64,000 bases of DNA, taken from NCBI RefSeq assembly GCF_027158485.1, contig NZ_JAMKYJ010000005.1, one strand, 5' to 3'. The notes under the pieces are model-generated. The model worked only from the letters and a program-made list of their open reading frames with translations, was not told the DNA's origin and did not search any database. The number at the start of each line of letters is the position of its first letter. The first letter of the stretch is position 1. Source of the DNA: Oxalobacter formigenes. Lineage in GTDB: Bacteria; Pseudomonadota; Gammaproteobacteria; Burkholderiales; Burkholderiaceae_D. The position numbers were made by a program, and so were the translations under genes. Below are positions 8,463-17,347 of the stretch, in pieces.

Positions 8463-9137
8463 ATGGCTATCACCGACTGGCCCGCGCACGACAGACCCCG
8501 TGAACGATTGATCAAGGGGGGCCCACAGTATCTGTCCGACGCCGAGCTGCTGGCAATTTTTCTCAGAACCGGAACGAGTGGCAAGAGCGCCGTCGATCTC
8601 GGGCGGGAAATCATGATGCATTTCGGATCACTCTCCAGACTGTTTTCAGCCCAGCTGAAAGATTTTTCGGACCTGAACGGGATCGGTCCCGCCAAATTCG
8701 CCCAGTTGCAGGCGATTGTGGAACTGGCCAGACGCCTGTTGGCAGAGGACTTGCAAAACGGGGTGACCTTGTCTTCTTCGGACAAGGTGATGAATTATCT
8801 CCAGCTTTATTTCAGCCGTTTGACGCATGAGTCGTTTGTCGTTTTGCATCTCGATATCAAAAACAAATTGATCGAATGCAGTGAAATGTTCAGGGGAACC
8901 CTGTCACAAACAAGTGTTTATCCCAGGGAAGTCGTCAAGGCTGCGCTGGCGAATAATTCCGCCAGTGTCATTTTTGCCCACAATCATCCATCCGGAAAAG
9001 CGGACCCCAGCAATGCCGACAAGACACTGACGCATGCACTGAAACAGGCTTTGGGGCTCGTGGACATCCGGGTACTGGATCACATCATCGTTGCAGGCAA
9101 GAATACCTACTCTTTTGCCGAATATGGTTTTTTGTGA
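8463..9137 (+). CDS. radC: RadC/JAMM-domain protein
   Basis: RadC-family protein of 224 residues. The N-terminal part has a helix-hairpin-helix region (LNGIGPAKFAQLQA near residue 77) and the C-terminal part a JAMM/MPN+ fold with the metal-binding motif HNHPSG near residue 175, followed by the conserved aspartates. Despite its name, a role in DNA repair is not firmly established; proteins of this family act as putative metalloproteases or nucleases. The gene stands alone, divergent from ispH, and ends at a strong shared terminator. Confidence 0.94.
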   Translation: MAITDWPAHDRPRERLIKGGPQYLSDAELLAIFLRTGTSGKSAVDLGREIMMHFGSLSRLFSAQLKDFSDLNGIGPAKFAQLQAIVELARRLLAEDLQNGVTLSSSDKVMNYLQLYFSRLTHESFVVLHLDIKNKLIECSEMFRGTLSQTSVYPREVVKAALANNSASVIFAHNHPSGKADPSNADKTLTHALKQALGLVDIRVLDHIIVAGKNTYSFAEYGFL

Positions 9138-9162
9138 ATGAAGAAGAGCATAAACCATGAAC

Positions 9163-9192
9163 AAAAAAAGCAGCTTATAAAGCTGCTTTTTT
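9163..9192. terminator. Bidirectional terminator between radC and the FKBP gene
   Basis: A long perfect inverted repeat (arms ~9163-9176 and 9180-9192, core AGCAGCTT/AAGCTGCT) is flanked by A-runs on the left and T-runs on the right, so it can stop transcription from both converging genes. Confidence 0.9.
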
Positions 9193-9202
9193 ATTGCCGG
9201 TA

Positions 9203-9565
9203 TCAGGCGGATAAGAGTTCGATATCGAAGATCAGATCGGCATTGGGTGGAATGACATTGCCGAAACCGGCGGGGCCGTAAGCCAGCCTGGGTGGTATGT
9301 ACAATGTCCGTCTGCCGCCCACTTTCATGCCTTTGACGCCATGATCCCAGCCCGGGATGACGTAAGAGACGCCAAGGGGAAATGTGAAAGGCTGGTTCCG
9401 CTCACGGCTGCAGTCGAACTTTTTGCCCGGCGTTCCATCCGGATTTTTCAGCCAGCCGGTATAGTGGACTTTTACGAATGAAGAACCTTTACCCGCTTCG
9501 GTTCCTGTACCTATAACTTCGTCCCGATATTGAAGACCTGAAGGAAGGGTAATGAGAGTCGTCAT
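9203..9565 (-). CDS. FKBP-type peptidyl-prolyl cis-trans isomerase
   Basis: Single-domain FKBP of 120 residues with no signal peptide, so probably cytoplasmic. It shows the family path: LPSGLQYRDEVIGTG, VKVHYTGWL (residues ~32-40), the FDCSRERNQPFTFPLG loop, VIPGWDHGVKGMKVGG, and the closing LAYGPAGFGNVIPPNADL. All usual active-site aromatic positions appear present. It accelerates proline isomerisation in protein folding. It converges on radC and is divergent from the CinA-like gene; it is not next to ispH as FkpB is in some relatives. Confidence 0.93.
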   Translation of the reverse strand: MTTLITLPSGLQYRDEVIGTGTEAGKGSSFVKVHYTGWLKNPDGTPGKKFDCSRERNQPFTFPLGVSYVIPGWDHGVKGMKVGGRRTLYIPPRLAYGPAGFGNVIPPNADLIFDIELLSA

Positions 9566-9697
9566 CTTTTACCTCGCGATCATTTTCATTTAAAAAATAC
9601 ACTCTTAATGTTAAATAGTACCATCAAGCATAAATTATGTCAGAATGGAAAATCAATTTGTCTCTTATCTTTCATTAAAAAGTTTGAATAAATTATC

Positions 9698-10486
9698 ATG
9701 GCAATCGGACTGATCATCATCGGTGATGAAATCATGTCGGGAAAAAGGAGTGACCAGCATTTCCCGAATGTGGTGCAAATTCTGAAAGAACGTGGCTTGC
9801 AACTGGATTGGGCAAGGTATCTCGGGGACGATCCGGACAGAATCGTTTCGGTTTTGAAGGAATCTTTTGCCACTCCCGATATCGTTTTCTGCTGTGGGGG
9901 CATCGGTTCCACTCCCGATGACCATACCAGACGATGCGTTTCCATCGCCGTCGGCAAGCCCCTTGAATTGCATCCCGAAGCGAAAATAAAGATTGTTGAA
10001 CGGATCGCCGAGACGGCGAAAGACCCCAATCATATCGATTACGATTCTCCCGACAATATCAGGCGGCTCCAGATGGGAGAATACCCCTCCGGTTCGAAAA
10101 TCCTTCCCAATCCGGTCAACCGCATTCCGGGGTTTTCTTATGGAACCCATTATTTCGTTCCCGGTTTTCCGCAAATGGCGAAAGCCATGATTGAATGGGC
10201 ACTCGATACGTATCATCAGTCCCTGTTCCACCGGACGGAATATGCCGAAAAATCGGTTGTCGTGTATGGCGCAGTCGAAGCGAAAATGACGCCTCTTATG
10301 GAGAAAATCGAGGGCCTGTTTCCGGCGATCAGGGTTTTCAGTCTGCCTCATATGGGAAATACCAGACTGAGCAATTATGTGGAACTGGGTGTCAAGGGGC
10401 ATCCGGAAAAACTGGATGAGGCATTTTCCATGCTGGTTGCGGGCCTTGACGAGATCGGCGCGAAGTATCAGTTGGGTGATAAATAA
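9698..10486 (+). CDS. CinA N-terminal/MoaB-type domain protein
   Basis: A 262-residue protein of the 'competence/damage-inducible protein A' class. The molybdopterin-binding-like fold is seen in IGLIIIGDEIMSGKRSDQHF at residues 2-21 and in FCCGGIGSTPDDHTRR near residue 67 (GGxGxTxDD signature). It lacks the C-terminal nicotinamide-nucleotide amidase (PncC) domain of full-length CinA. The substrate is unknown. Family members can cleave ADP-ribose or FAD-like pyrophosphates; that is only a possibility here. It stands directly upstream of the glnA regulatory region, and the first NtrC-type site begins 6 bases after its stop. Confidence 0.85.
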   Translation: MAIGLIIIGDEIMSGKRSDQHFPNVVQILKERGLQLDWARYLGDDPDRIVSVLKESFATPDIVFCCGGIGSTPDDHTRRCVSIAVGKPLELHPEAKIKIVERIAETAKDPNHIDYDSPDNIRRLQMGEYPSGSKILPNPVNRIPGFSYGTHYFVPGFPQMAKAMIEWALDTYHQSLFHRTEYAEKSVVVYGAVEAKMTPLMEKIEGLFPAIRVFSLPHMGNTRLSNYVELGVKGHPEKLDEAFSMLVAGLDEIGAKYQLGDK

Positions 10487-10491
10487 AAAGT

Positions 10492-10508
10492 TGCACTGAA
10501 TGAATGCA
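10492..10508. promoter_or_regulatory. Putative distal NtrC-binding site of glnA
   Basis: A 17-base element with TGCA at each end (TGCACTGAATGAATGCA). The left arm fits the NtrC consensus TGCACYA and the right arm is weaker. Its centre (10500) is 33 bases, about three helical turns, upstream of the strong site at 10525-10541, and it falls at about -141 from the predicted start. Confidence 0.55.
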
Positions 10509-10524
10509 TGAATAAGCGATATAA

Positions 10525-10541
10525 TGCACCGCTATGGTGCA
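10525..10541. promoter_or_regulatory. Putative strong NtrC-binding site (enhancer) of glnA
   Basis: TGCACCGCTATGGTGCA is a 17-base perfect dyad (six-base arms TGCACC/GGTGCA around 5 bases) that matches the known NtrC site pattern of enteric glnA enhancers. Its centre is ~108 bases upstream of the start predicted from the -24/-12 element. Confidence 0.8.
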
Positions 10542-10614
10542 ACCATCGGGGAATAAAGCTTGAAGCGTTTTCGGTATTTGCCAGTAAGCGTAAATTGTCG
10601 GTTTTGAAAAAATC

Positions 10615-10630
10615 TGGCACGGAATATGCA
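10615..10630 (+). promoter_or_regulatory. Putative sigma-54 promoter of glnA
   Basis: TGGCACGGAATATGCA matches the -24/-12 consensus TGGCAC-N5-TTGCA with one mismatch, and the invariant GG and GC are separated by exactly 10 bases. It lies 84 bases before the glnA start codon. Together with the two upstream NtrC-type sites it makes nitrogen-regulated transcription very likely. Confidence 0.8.
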
Positions 10631-10714
10631 TGTAAAGATATCGGTTTATTAAAGAACGCCCGATTGTAAAAGAACAGTAAAGCCATGACCAACAGGATTA
10701 TTTAGGAGAAATGT

Positions 10715-12130
10715 ATGTCCAGGAGTGCAGAAGACGTCTTGAAGATGATTGAGGAAAACGAAGTCAGGTTTATCGATTTCCGTTTTACCGATACAAGAGG
10801 CAAGGAAATGCATGTCAGTGTGCCTGTGTCGAGTTTCGATTTGGACAAATTCGAGGAAGGACATGCATTTGACGGCTCTTCAATGGCAGGATGGAAGGGG
10901 ATTGAAGCTTCCGACATGTTGCTGATTCCCGATCCGGCAACGGCCCAACTGGACCCGTTCATGGAAGATCCGACCCTTTTCATGCAATGCGACGTGATCG
11001 AACCGTCCGACGGAAAGGGCTATGACCGCGATCCGCGTTCGATTGCCAAAAGGGCGGAAGCGCACCTGAGATCCTCCGGACTGGGCGATGTCGCTTTTTT
11101 CGGGCCTGAACCGGAATTCTTCATTTTCGACAGCGTTCGCTGGAATAACGATATGTCCGGCTGTTTCTTCAAGATCGATTCGGAAGAAGGTTCATGGTCG
11201 ACCGGTCTCAAGATCGAAGGCGGCAATACAGGTCATCGTCCGGCAGTCAAGGGAGGTTATTTCCCGGTTCCTCCAATCGACAGTTTTCAGGACATGCGTT
11301 CTGAAATGTGTACCCTGATGGAACGCATGGGCATTCCTGTCGAAGTCCATCACCACGAAGTGGCCGGTGCCGGCCAGAATGAAATCGGTACACGTTTCTC
11401 GACACTGGTCGAACGCGCCGACTGGACCCAGAACATGAAATACATCATCTGGAACGTCGCCCATACTTACGGCAAAACGGCAACCTTCATGCCGAAGCCG
11501 ATCATGGGAGATAACGGTTCCGGCATGCACGTCCATCAGTCGGTATGGAAAGACGGCAAGAACCTGTTTGCCGGTGACGGTTATGCAGGTTTGTCCGATT
11601 TTGCCCTGTACTACATCGGCGGCATCATCAAGCATGCGCGTGCCCTGAATGCGATCACCAATCCGGGTACCAATTCCTACAAACGTCTGGTTCCGGGTTT
11701 CGAGGCACCGGTCAAGCTGGCCTATTCGGCCCGTAACCGTTCGGCATCGATCCGTATTCCGCATGTCGCCAATCCGAAGGCACGTCGCGTGGAAGCCCGT
11801 TTCCCTGATCCGCTGGCCAATCCGTACCTGTGTTTCGCAGCCTTGCTGATGGCCGGGCTGGATGGGGTGCAGAACAAGATTCATCCGGGTGAACCCGCTT
11901 CGAAAGACCTGTACCATTTGCCACCGGAAGAAGATGCCCTGATCCCGACCGTGTGTTCTTCTCTGGAGCAGGCTCTGGAAGCACTGGACGCCGACCGTGA
12001 GTTCTTAACTCGCGGCGGGGTTTTCAGCAATGTGATGATTGACGCCTATATCGAACTGAAGATGCAGGAAGTACAGCGCTTCCGTATGGCGCCTCATCCG
12101 GTTGAATACGATATGTATTATTCACTGTAA
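10715..12130 (+). CDS. glnA: Glutamine synthetase, type I
   Basis: Dodecameric GSI-beta that makes glutamine from glutamate, ammonia and ATP. The 471-residue protein shows FDGSSMAGW (residues ~50-58), FGPEPEFFIFD with metal-binding glutamates, NGSGMHVHQS, the ATP/glutamate segment ITNPGTNSYKRLVPGFEAP, and NRSASIRIP. The adenylylation tyrosine is Tyr400 in KDLYHLPPEE, so control by GlnE is expected. The start has an AGGAG site 6 bases upstream. Transcription is probably sigma-54/NtrC dependent (see upstream sites) and ends at a strong terminator before ntrB. Its product is also the substrate of the glutaminase encoded at 19034-19984. Confidence 0.99.
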   Translation: MSRSAEDVLKMIEENEVRFIDFRFTDTRGKEMHVSVPVSSFDLDKFEEGHAFDGSSMAGWKGIEASDMLLIPDPATAQLDPFMEDPTLFMQCDVIEPSDGKGYDRDPRSIAKRAEAHLRSSGLGDVAFFGPEPEFFIFDSVRWNNDMSGCFFKIDSEEGSWSTGLKIEGGNTGHRPAVKGGYFPVPPIDSFQDMRSEMCTLMERMGIPVEVHHHEVAGAGQNEIGTRFSTLVERADWTQNMKYIIWNVAHTYGKTATFMPKPIMGDNGSGMHVHQSVWKDGKNLFAGDGYAGLSDFALYYIGGIIKHARALNAITNPGTNSYKRLVPGFEAPVKLAYSARNRSASIRIPHVANPKARRVEARFPDPLANPYLCFAALLMAGLDGVQNKIHPGEPASKDLYHLPPEEDALIPTVCSSLEQALEALDADREFLTRGGVFSNVMIDAYIELKMQEVQRFRMAPHPVEYDMYYSL

Positions 12131-12155
12131 GGTGAATCTGGCAGGATAAAGAGAG

Positions 12156-12186
12156 AGGCGAAGATGGAAAACTTCGCCTTTTTTTA
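12156..12186 (+). terminator. Intrinsic terminator after glnA
   Basis: An 8-bp stem (AGGCGAAG at 12156-12163, CTTCGCCT at 12172-12179) is followed by a run of seven T's. ntrB begins ~38 bases later, so ntrBC needs read-through or its own promoter. Confidence 0.88.
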
Positions 12187-12223
12187 TGATGCTTCATAAA
12201 ATGGGAAAAAACCGGGATTGGCC

Positions 12224-13294
12224 ATGATGGATTCCTTGAAAGGACTGGATTTGCTGGCTTGTGCCGTCCTGATTCTGGATCGGAACGGGGCGATTGTTTA
12301 TGTCAATCCGGCAGCCGAGGATTTGTTCGAAAGTTCTTCTAAGGTCTTGCTGTCCCAGAATCTGAAACAGGTTTTTCCAAATAGTGACGTACTGGAAACA
12401 TTGTGTGAACAGGTCATTTCACACGATTGCCTGGAGATGCGGCAGGAACTGGTTCTGGAAAGAATCGGCAGGGCAGCCCTGCACGTTCATTGCATCGTCA
12501 GGCCGGTCGATTTGCCGGATGCTTCTGTCCTGATAGAACTTCGTGAAAATATTGCACAAATCCGGCAGGAAAGGGAAAACAGGCTGGTCGACCAGACTCA
12601 GGCAAACAAGGAACTCGTCCGGAATCTGGCCCATGAAATCAAGAACCCGCTGGGAGGCATTCGTGGTGCAGCACAACTGCTCGAAATGGAATTGCCGGCC
12701 CGGGAAATGAAGGATTTGCGCGAATATACACAAGTCATTGTCAAGGAAACGGAAAGACTGCAAAAGCTGGTGGACAGGTTACTGGTGCCGCACCGGCGTC
12801 CGCATATCGAAAACGATATCAATATTCACGAAGTGTGCGAAAGGGTCCGGAGCCTCATACTGGCAGAACATCCGAAGGGATTGAAAATCTGGCGGGATTA
12901 CGACCTGTCTATCCCTGAAATTACAGGGGACAAGGAGCAATTGATTCAGGCAGTTCTGAATATCGCCCAAAATGCAGCGAATGTGTTGACGGACAGGATA
13001 AGGCAAGGGGACGCGGAACTGGTTTTCAAGACACGGGTCTCACGACAGGTAACGCTTGCCAGAGTTCGCTATAAACTGGCACTGAATTTGCATATTATCG
13101 ATAACGGACCCGGAATACCGGCTGAGCTCATCGAGAAAATTTTCAATCCGCTGGTATCGGGAACGGAAGGGGGAAGCGGTCTGGGCCTGACGTTGTCTCA
13201 AACGCTGATCCAGCAGCATGGCGGCATTATCGAGTGCGAAAGCGTTCCGGGGCATACCGAGTTTCTGATCAGGCTGCCACTGGTCAGGGCGTAA
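12224..13294 (+). CDS. ntrB: Nitrogen regulation sensor histidine kinase NtrB
   Basis: Cytosolic sensor kinase/phosphatase (GlnL) that controls NtrC phosphorylation in response to PII. A PAS-type domain covers residues ~5-110 (VLILDRNGAIVYVNPAAEDLF). The H-box is NLAHEIKNPLGG with phospho-acceptor His137. The N, G1 and G2 boxes are NIAQNAANVL, DNGPGIP and EGGSGLGLTLSQ. No membrane segments are present. I prefer the ATG at 12224 because a GGGA motif lies 6 bases upstream; a TTG at 12218 is too close to it. It lies between glnA and ntrC, the standard order. Confidence 0.95.
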   Translation: MMDSLKGLDLLACAVLILDRNGAIVYVNPAAEDLFESSSKVLLSQNLKQVFPNSDVLETLCEQVISHDCLEMRQELVLERIGRAALHVHCIVRPVDLPDASVLIELRENIAQIRQERENRLVDQTQANKELVRNLAHEIKNPLGGIRGAAQLLEMELPAREMKDLREYTQVIVKETERLQKLVDRLLVPHRRPHIENDINIHEVCERVRSLILAEHPKGLKIWRDYDLSIPEITGDKEQLIQAVLNIAQNAANVLTDRIRQGDAELVFKTRVSRQVTLARVRYKLALNLHIIDNGPGIPAELIEKIFNPLVSGTEGGSGLGLTLSQTLIQQHGGIIECESVPGHTEFLIRLPLVRA

Positions 13295-13330
13295 GCCTTT
13301 TCATTGAAACATGATTTGACGGGGGAAATG

Positions 13331-14809
13331 ATGAGATCAGTCTGGATTGCAGATGACGACGATTCCATTCGCTGGGTACTGGAAAAAGCGCTCTCGCGTG
13401 AAAATATCCCGTTGAGATCCTTTTCCAGTGCCGATGACGTTCTGGTGGCATTGAAGGAAGAAGTTCCGCAGGTGCTGGTGTCGGATATACGCATGCCAGG
13501 GACATCCGGCCTCCATCTGCTGGAAGTGGCAAGGGAACGTTTCCCACATTTGCCCATCATTATCATGACCGCCTATTCCGATCTCGATTCTGCCGTATCC
13601 GCATTTCAGGGGGGCGCATTCGAGTATCTGGCAAAACCTTTCGATCTCAACAAGGCAGTCGATCTCGTCAAACGGGCCATGAAGGAGAATGAAAGGGAAG
13701 CCGTCGTTGAAAAACCGGTCGAGAGGATGCCTGAAATCATCGGGCAGGCTCCGGCCATGCAGGAAGTCTTCAGATCTATCGGCAAACTGTCCCATTCCAA
13801 TGCTACCGTTCTGGTGACCGGGGAGTCCGGTACCGGGAAGGAACTGGTCGCCAGAGCCCTGCACCGGCACAGTCCACGGGCATCACAGCCTTTTGTCGCC
13901 CTGAATATGGCAGCCATTCCGAAAGACCTGCTCGAATCGGAACTGTTCGGACATGAGAAAGGGGCGTTTACCGGTGCGCAAGTCATGCGGCGCGGCCGTT
14001 TTGAACAGGCTGAAGGGGGAACGCTTTTTCTCGACGAAATCGGGGATATGCCCCTGGATATGCAGACAAGACTACTGCGGGTATTATCCGATGGTCACTT
14101 TTATCGGGTAGGCGGAAACCAGTCGGTGAAAGCAAATGTCCGGGTCGTTGCCGCCACGCATCAGAATCTGGAAAAGCTCGTTCGGGAAGGTGTATTCCGT
14201 GAAGACCTGTTTCATCGTCTGAACGTCATTCGGCTGAGATTGCCCAGCCTGCGTGAACGGGCAGAGGATATTGCCGTATTGGCAAGACATTTTCTGAAAC
14301 AGAGTGCGAAACAGCTAGGCGTTCCTTCCAAAAGCCTGTCACAGGAAGCCGCTGCGTTTCTGAAACGGTGCTATTTTTCCGGGAATGTCCGGCAACTGGA
14401 AAATGTCTGCTACTGGATGACAGTCATGATTGCCGGCCAGACGATAGAAGTCAAGGACTTGCCAGTTGAATTGCTTGAGTCCGATGAATCGTCAAATGAT
14501 TATGTCGAGGCAGCAAAACATCTTTCGGGAAGCAGTGAATCAGGCAGCGATGTTTCCGCCCACACAGTTGATGACTTCATTTCCTGGGAAAAACGGCTTG
14601 AGGAAACCGTCAGAAAAATGCTCGGCGACGGAAAAAACGAGCTGATGAACGAACTGGGTGCAACGTTTGAAAGGATTCTCATCAAAACAGCCCTGTCTTA
14701 TACCAGGGGACGCAAAAACGAGGCGGCGGTTTTACTGGGAATAGGCCGTAATACGATCACCCGGAAAATTGCAGAGCTGGGACTGGACGATGATACCGCT
14801 TCCCGGTAA
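13331..14809 (+). CDS. ntrC: Nitrogen regulation response regulator NtrC
   Basis: Sigma-54-dependent activator (GlnG). The receiver domain (residues 1-120) starts WIADDDDSIRWVLEKAL and has phospho-acceptor Asp52 in LVSDIRMPG and the conserved KPF lysine. The AAA+ domain has Walker A GESGTGKE at 164-171, the sigma-54 contact loop GAFTGA, and FLDEIGDMP. A linker rich in Ser/Asp precedes a Fis-type helix-turn-helix at the C-terminus (RKNEAAVLLGIGRNTITRKI). Two adjacent ATGs (13328, 13331) follow a G-rich site; I chose 13331 on spacing. It is likely to act on the paired sites upstream of glnA. Confidence 0.96.
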   Translation: MRSVWIADDDDSIRWVLEKALSRENIPLRSFSSADDVLVALKEEVPQVLVSDIRMPGTSGLHLLEVARERFPHLPIIIMTAYSDLDSAVSAFQGGAFEYLAKPFDLNKAVDLVKRAMKENEREAVVEKPVERMPEIIGQAPAMQEVFRSIGKLSHSNATVLVTGESGTGKELVARALHRHSPRASQPFVALNMAAIPKDLLESELFGHEKGAFTGAQVMRRGRFEQAEGGTLFLDEIGDMPLDMQTRLLRVLSDGHFYRVGGNQSVKANVRVVAATHQNLEKLVREGVFREDLFHRLNVIRLRLPSLRERAEDIAVLARHFLKQSAKQLGVPSKSLSQEAAAFLKRCYFSGNVRQLENVCYWMTVMIAGQTIEVKDLPVELLESDESSNDYVEAAKHLSGSSESGSDVSAHTVDDFISWEKRLEETVRKMLGDGKNELMNELGATFERILIKTALSYTRGRKNEAAVLLGIGRNTITRKIAELGLDDDTASR

Positions 14810-14908
14810 TCACTCATCAGTTAAAAAAGAATGCACTTCATTTGAATTGATTTTAATTTAAAGATCGTCGAAGTTAGCCTTAATTAGGCCCTTTTTACTA
14901 AAAAATCT

Positions 14909-14937
14909 TTGACAAGAAGGCCGTATTCGCTTACATT
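14909..14937 (+). promoter_or_regulatory. Putative sigma-70 promoter of the NlpC/P60 gene
   Basis: A perfect -35 box TTGACA is followed after 17 bases by TACATT (4 of 6 to the -10 consensus). The start codon is 37 bases further on. Confidence 0.5.
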
Positions 14938-14973
14938 TTCAGCTGGTCTTCAAATCGAACGGGTTAATTGACA

Positions 14974-15579
14974 ATGGCGAAAACAAAGCACTCTTTTTTT
15001 CAGAAATTCTGTGCTTCTGCCGGGATGGCAGCGTTATTGTTCACAATGGCCCAATCTTCTGCAATGGCCCAGGAAGTGATGCCGGATTCCGATACTTCCG
15101 CTCCTGCCATGCAACGAATCCACAGTTTTACCCATAAAGCCACCGAACTGGCCATGACGGCCATGACCCTGATCGGCTCGCATTACAAATACGGTGGCAA
15201 TTCCCCGGAAACGGGAATCGATTGCAGCGGTCTGGTTCGTTACGTATTCAAGGAAGCATGGGGCGCTACCGTGCCACGTACTTCACTGGAACTCAGCCGG
15301 GCAGGTGAAGAAGTATCCCAGGCCGATCTCCAGCCCGGTGATCTGGTTTTTTACAATACCAGACGTCGCAGTTATTCCCATGTCGGTATTTATCTGGGCG
15401 ACAACAAGTTCATCCACGCACCTTCTTCAGGCAAGAAAGTCCGTATCGACAATATGGAGATGGCTTACTGGAAATCCCGTTTCAATGGGGCACGCCGCAT
15501 CACCAATCCGGAAGACAGGCAGAGAATCGAGTCTGAAAAGGAACAGATTCTTCAGGCCTTCCGTGACGAAGCCGAGTAA
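14974..15579 (+). CDS. Secreted NlpC/P60 family hydrolase
   Basis: A 201-residue exported cysteine peptidase of the NlpC/P60 class, which cleaves peptide stems of peptidoglycan. A signal peptide covers ~residues 1-33 (basic start MAKTKHSFFQKF, then a hydrophobic stretch and a SAMAQ end). The catalytic Cys is in GIDCSGLVRYVF, the His in YSHVGIYLGDNKFIHA, and the third polar residue follows in the HAPSSGKKVRI region. It is related to Spr/MepS but has no clear lipobox, so it is probably periplasmic and soluble. I start at ATG 14974; an upstream TTG at 14968 is also in frame. Confidence 0.9.
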   Translation: MAKTKHSFFQKFCASAGMAALLFTMAQSSAMAQEVMPDSDTSAPAMQRIHSFTHKATELAMTAMTLIGSHYKYGGNSPETGIDCSGLVRYVFKEAWGATVPRTSLELSRAGEEVSQADLQPGDLVFYNTRRRSYSHVGIYLGDNKFIHAPSSGKKVRIDNMEMAYWKSRFNGARRITNPEDRQRIESEKEQILQAFRDEAE

Positions 15580-15596
15580 TCAGGCTTCGTTTTCCC
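15566..15596 (+). terminator. Terminator overlapping the end of the NlpC/P60 gene
   Basis: An 8-bp stem ACGAAGCC (15566-15573)/GGCTTCGT (15583-15590) with the stop codon in its loop is followed by TTTTCCCTTTTTT. Confidence 0.75.
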
Positions 15597-15600
15597 TTTT

Positions 15601-17208
15601 TTATTTTCCTGCTGCGATATCTCTGGCAATCGCTTCGGCGACTTCGATGCCGTCTACTGCCGAGGACAGGATGCCTCCGGCGTAACCGGCACCTTCTCCG
15701 GCAGGATACAAGCCCTTGATATTGACGCTTTGCAGATCATCGCGATTACGCAGGATTTTTACTGGAGAAGACGTTCTGGTTTCCGTTCCGGTCAGAACAG
15801 CATCATGCAATGAAAATCCGGGGATTGAACGTTCAAAGGCAGGAATGGCCTCACGCAGGGCGGTAATGGCAAAACCGGGCAATGCGTCGGCGAGATTGCA
15901 GGGCGTGACGCCGGGCGTGTATGAGGGAACAACCGAGCCGAGTTTTGTTGACGGTTTGTTTTTCAGAAAATCACCGACGAGCTGGCATGGTGCATTGTAA
16001 TTGGAACCGCCGAGCTCAAACGCTTTTTGCTCCAGTTCACGCTGGAAGGCGATTCCGCCGAGTGGGCCATCAGGATAATCGTCAGGCGAAATATCCACGA
16101 CAATAGCTGCGTTGGCATTTCTTTCGTTACGCGAATACTGGCTCATGCCATTGGTGACAAGCCTGCCGGGTTCGGATGCCGCCGCGACGACGGTACCACC
16201 CGGACACATACAGAAACTGTATACTGTTCGGCCGTTTTTGCAGTGATGAGCCAGTTTGTAATCGGCCGAACCTAACAGTGGATTCCCGGCACTGGGGCCG
16301 AGACGGCATTCGTCGATCATGGATTGCGGGTGTTCGATGCGGAAGCCGACGGAAAACGGTTTGGCTTCCATCGTGACGCCACGTTTGTAAAGCATCTCGA
16401 AGGTATCCCGCGCGCTGTGTCCTGGAGCGAGGATGACATGATCAGAATGAAACGTTCGGCCGTCCTGCAAAACGACTCCCTGAATCTGTCCATTTTCGAT
16501 AATCAGGTCGTCGACCCGGCTTTCGTAGTGATACTCTCCGCCGAGTGAAATGATTTCATCACGCATTTCTTCAATAATCCTGACGAGCTTGAAGGTACCG
16601 ATATGCGGTTTCCCGATATAGAGGATTTCTTCAGGGGCACCGGATTTGACCAGCTCAGTCAACACTTTCCGGCCATAATGTTTCGGGTCCTTGATCTGGG
16701 TATGCAGTTTTCCATCCGAAAAGGTGCCAGCGCCTCCTTCGCCGAACTGCACGTTCGATTCCGGGTTCAGCTGTCGTTCACGCCAGAAACCGAACGTATC
16801 TCTGGTGCGTTCGCGGACGTTTTTGCCCCGTTCCAGAATGATTGGTTTAAAGCCGCTCTGTGCAAGAATCAGTGCCGCAAAAAGTCCGCAGGGGCCGCAG
16901 CCGACGACGATGGGACGGGAGAATGGTTTGTCTGGCGCGTGAGCGACGAACTTGTATTCCATGTCAGGCGCCTTGCGGATATGTGGGTGACCGTCAAAAC
17001 GTTCGAGAAGGAAGTCTTCATTCGCAACGTCGACATCAACCGTATAGGAAAAGACGATCGCGGTTTTTTTTCGGGCATCGTAATTCCTGCGGTAAACAGT
17101 AAAGCCGTCCAGTTCTTTTTCAGTGATAAAAAGACGGTCGAGGATGGCTTTTTTCAGATCATCTTCATTATGATCAATAGGCAATCTGATTTCAGTTAAT
17201 CGCAGCAT
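15601..17208 (-). CDS. FAD-dependent dehydrogenase of the COG2509 type
   Basis: A 535-residue flavoprotein with no established function. After a ~95-residue N-terminal domain (LPIDHNEDDLKKAI at its start), which resembles the small domain seen in this family, comes the dinucleotide-binding motif VVGCGPCGLFAALILAQSG near residue 100. VQFGEGGAGTFSDGKL, HVILAPGHSARDTFEML, CMCPGGTVVAAASEPG and the closing GLYPAGEGAGYAGGI follow. These match uncharacterised FAD/NAD(P)-dependent oxidoreductases found in many bacteria. The gene stands alone, converging on the NlpC/P60 gene. No partner is visible, so no substrate can be proposed. Confidence 0.85.
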   Translation of the reverse strand: MLRLTEIRLPIDHNEDDLKKAILDRLFITEKELDGFTVYRRNYDARKKTAIVFSYTVDVDVANEDFLLERFDGHPHIRKAPDMEYKFVAHAPDKPFSRPIVVGCGPCGLFAALILAQSGFKPIILERGKNVRERTRDTFGFWRERQLNPESNVQFGEGGAGTFSDGKLHTQIKDPKHYGRKVLTELVKSGAPEEILYIGKPHIGTFKLVRIIEEMRDEIISLGGEYHYESRVDDLIIENGQIQGVVLQDGRTFHSDHVILAPGHSARDTFEMLYKRGVTMEAKPFSVGFRIEHPQSMIDECRLGPSAGNPLLGSADYKLAHHCKNGRTVYSFCMCPGGTVVAAASEPGRLVTNGMSQYSRNERNANAAIVVDISPDDYPDGPLGGIAFQRELEQKAFELGGSNYNAPCQLVGDFLKNKPSTKLGSVVPSYTPGVTPCNLADALPGFAITALREAIPAFERSIPGFSLHDAVLTGTETRTSSPVKILRNRDDLQSVNIKGLYPAGEGAGYAGGILSSAVDGIEVAEAIARDIAAGK

Positions 17209-17347
17209 GGCGTGTCACAAGCGGAAATGGTGTTAAAAATCAGGAAAAATGCCTGATTGGTTTCAGATCATATTGTACATGGCTTCCCAGTCGGAAATGA
17301 AATGTGTCAGGGATGGCGGGTGCGGTTATTGATGCTGGGAACACCAT

